From positions 1-41,355 of the forward strand of contig JAITGP010000008.1 in NCBI GenBank assembly GCA_031280545.1: a DNA stretch of 41,355 nt. The letters run 5' to 3'. Position numbers and translations under genes: made by a program. Each line of letters starts with the position of its first letter. Position 1 is the stretch's first letter. Shown in pieces: positions 39,583 through 41,355 of the stretch. The notes below the pieces were generated by a model that searched no databases, was not told the origin of the DNA, and saw nothing but the letters and a program-made list of their open reading frames with translations. The stretch comes from Candidatus Peribacteria bacterium. Its GTDB lineage: Bacteria; Patescibacteria; JAEDAM01; Absconditabacterales; Absconditicoccaceae.

Positions 39583-41355
39583 ATGAAAAAATTGACTGTA
39601 TCTCTTGTTGGTTTAGCTGGTATTTTAACCTTGGGAGGAATCACTTGGCGAGAGTTTTCTCCCCAGCAGGAGAAGGTGATTTTATATGATATCATTGAAG
39701 ATTCTTGAACCGAGCAGGAATCTGATCTTTTAGAGAATGAAGAGATTGTAATCGAAGAAACTATTATTGATCCAGTAGTAGAGGAAGCTGACACTTCTTC
39801 TGAAGAGGACCTCAGCGAAGAAATCCCTGAAAAAGATATTTCTGAAGAGGAAATTGTAAAAGATAGTCCAACAGAGGAAGCAAGTGAAGAGGCTAAAGCT
39901 ATCAATGAGTCTCACCTTAAAATTACATCTTCTAATAGTGATAATTATTATATCATTTACTCTAATGATTCTAACTATCCTCAGGGATGTAATACTGCTG
40001 GATTAAATGATCCCTATACTAATTGTATTTTGGCAATTCCCAATGGAATAGGGTATGTCTATGTTTCTCCAGGAGTTACTAAAATAGTAACTGGTTATGA
40101 TAATGCACAAATTTATTGTGCTAACTTAGATTTAGGAAATGTAATATGGAAAACCCCTCCACAGAATTGGTATTGAAATGGTGGAACACTTATCCTCAAT
40201 CAGAAAAGCAAAATATCTTGGTATAATGGTCTCAGTGGGCAAGTATTAGATTCAGGTAGTTCTACCACAAATGGAAACAATAATAATCATATGTGGAGTT
40301 CAGGTGGTTCTTTCTGTAGAACAGATAATCAGTCGAATTGTTGAGGAAGTTATCATTCAAATAAAGCAGCTACCCGTTGTTTTACTGAAATAGAACCACA
40401 ATTTTATACACCACTTTCCATTTGATACAATCCAAAAACTCTCACCACAGGAGAAGTGATAGTGACGGTAACCATGAATGAATCAGGAACTATTGCTTTT
40501 ACAAGTGCAGGACGAGCTACTACCGATAATATTACCTTTACTAAATCCTATAGTGATAATATCACAGGAGAATCTCTAACTTTTGAAAATGCTTCTGGAG
40601 ATAGTATAGAAAGTTTTATCAATATCACGAATATCATCCCTATTACTACCCTTTCCTATACTCCAGTAGGACCTACTCTTACTACAGGAAGCGTCAATGC
40701 TACCGTAGGTTTTAATAAACCTTGAATTACAATAACAAATAATGCTGGTAGCGATACCTATACTTTTACAGAGATTGGAAGCTTTCCTTTCGAATGGAAA
40801 GATGCATATGGTAATACAGGATTGATAGTTGCAAGCGTTGACTGGATAGGTGATGGGATATCTATTCAGCCTACTATAACCTATACGCCCCCGGAAAGTG
40901 ATGGACCTACTGAGGGAACTGTTACTGCAACTATTAGTTTTAATAAAAGTTGAGTAATCATCACAAATAATGGAGGGAACCCCAATTATAGTTTTTATTC
41001 AAATAAAAGTTTTACCTTTACCTATAAGGATAGATATGGACAGACGGGAAGTGCTACTGCAACCGTAGATTGGATTACCAATCCTCCTGATACTAGGCGA
41101 ACATGGAAAGCTTCTGCAGGGCAGAATAAGTGTTTCTATCGTAATACTACAGATACTATTACCATAGATTGGGGTGATACTACGTCTTCGGAATCATTAG
41201 CTTGAGGTTGGGGATCTGCCTGCCATACTTATAGTATAGCAGGAGAGTATGAAGTACAACTCTCTGATCCAGAAAATCTAGAATATTTGGAAATTTATAA
41301 TCAACAAGCGACAAGTTTTTGGTGAGGAATGGCAGAAAATTTGAGAGATCTTTAT
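39583..41355 (+). CDS. large secreted surface protein with Ig-like repeats (3' end missing)
   Basis: 591 residues to the window edge, still open, with eight UGA read as Gly. The signal peptide is MKKLTVSLVGLAGILTLGG. Next comes a 90-residue Glu/Ser/Asp-rich linker, then a Cys-containing domain (GCNTAGLNDPYTNC, IYCANLDLG). Two or more Ig-like repeats of about 85 residues follow. Each begins with a SYTP or TYTP strand, continues through GFNKPGITITNN or SFNKSGVIITNN, and ends WKDAYGNTG or YKDRYGQTG, then VDWI. The visible end (TITIDWGDTTSSE, GEYEVQLSDPENLEYLEIYN) has the PKD-like plus leucine-rich layout of BspA-type adhesins. Adhesion is inferred. Confidence 0.85.

Overview
The window comes from a low-GC bacterium that reads UGA as glycine (genetic code 25). 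This points to Candidate Phyla Radiation lineages such as Absconditabacteria (SR1) or Gracilibacteria (BD1-5). Read with the standard code, many regions break into runs of short fragments. Read with UGA as Gly they become long uninterrupted genes, and every gene then ends in TAA or TAG. The reassignment falls on invariant glycines: the DPGH motif of an N-acetylmuramoyl-L-alanine amidase and the tandem Gly-Gly of the RelA/SpoT motif MQDIGG. All coordinates below use this code, so several genes span positions where a standard-code caller would see two to ten fragments, or nothing.

Layout. 1-2860: end of an unknown gene, a DUF2461 protein, two small hypotheticals and an exported phospholipase-D-family protein. 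2981-6900: a peptidoglycan-remodelling cluster of DUF5715/VanY-like lipoprotein, LysM-like protein, LysM-amidase lipoprotein and transglycosylase-like lipoprotein. 7008-10076: a winged-helix regulator, secreted proteins with one META domain, and a Pro-rich protein. 10246-16152: one 1968-residue composite protein with Ig-like, SpaA-like, HELMH metallopeptidase-like and leucine-rich segments. 16213-19066: three unrecognised genes, two of them membrane-associated. 19241-22558: an HExxH lipoprotein, a DUF5663-like protein, a lysozyme-like secreted protein and a surface protein with a PKTGP-type C-terminal anchor. 22695-23957: YebC and RecX.

24001-25467 is the most unusual stretch. A RelA/SpoT-type alarmone synthetase with 17 UGA codons sits with a pair of 73-nt imperfect palindromes between two identical 33-bp direct repeats, like a small inserted cassette. 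25470-28748 holds five small membrane proteins. 28776-29387 is a free-standing C-terminal domain of isoleucyl-tRNA synthetase. 29525-34705 holds two very large, non-exported, helix-rich proteins. 34745-36262 is an AMP phosphorylase, 36401-38503 a one-pass membrane protein with a degenerate phosphatase-like cytoplasmic part and a probable propeller outside, 38546-39340 a WecG/TagA/CpsF glycosyltransferase, and 39583 to the end a truncated surface protein with Ig-like repeats.

The content fits a small episymbiotic or predatory cell: many lipoproteins and anchored proteins, several wall-cutting enzymes, very large adhesin-like proteins, and nucleotide salvage through AMP phosphorylase. Promoters of the form TTGCAW or TTGACW, 16-18 nt, TATAAT-like recur, usually 30-32 nt before the start codon. 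I noticed no clear Shine-Dalgarno sequence at these starts. I saw no tRNA, rRNA or CRISPR array.
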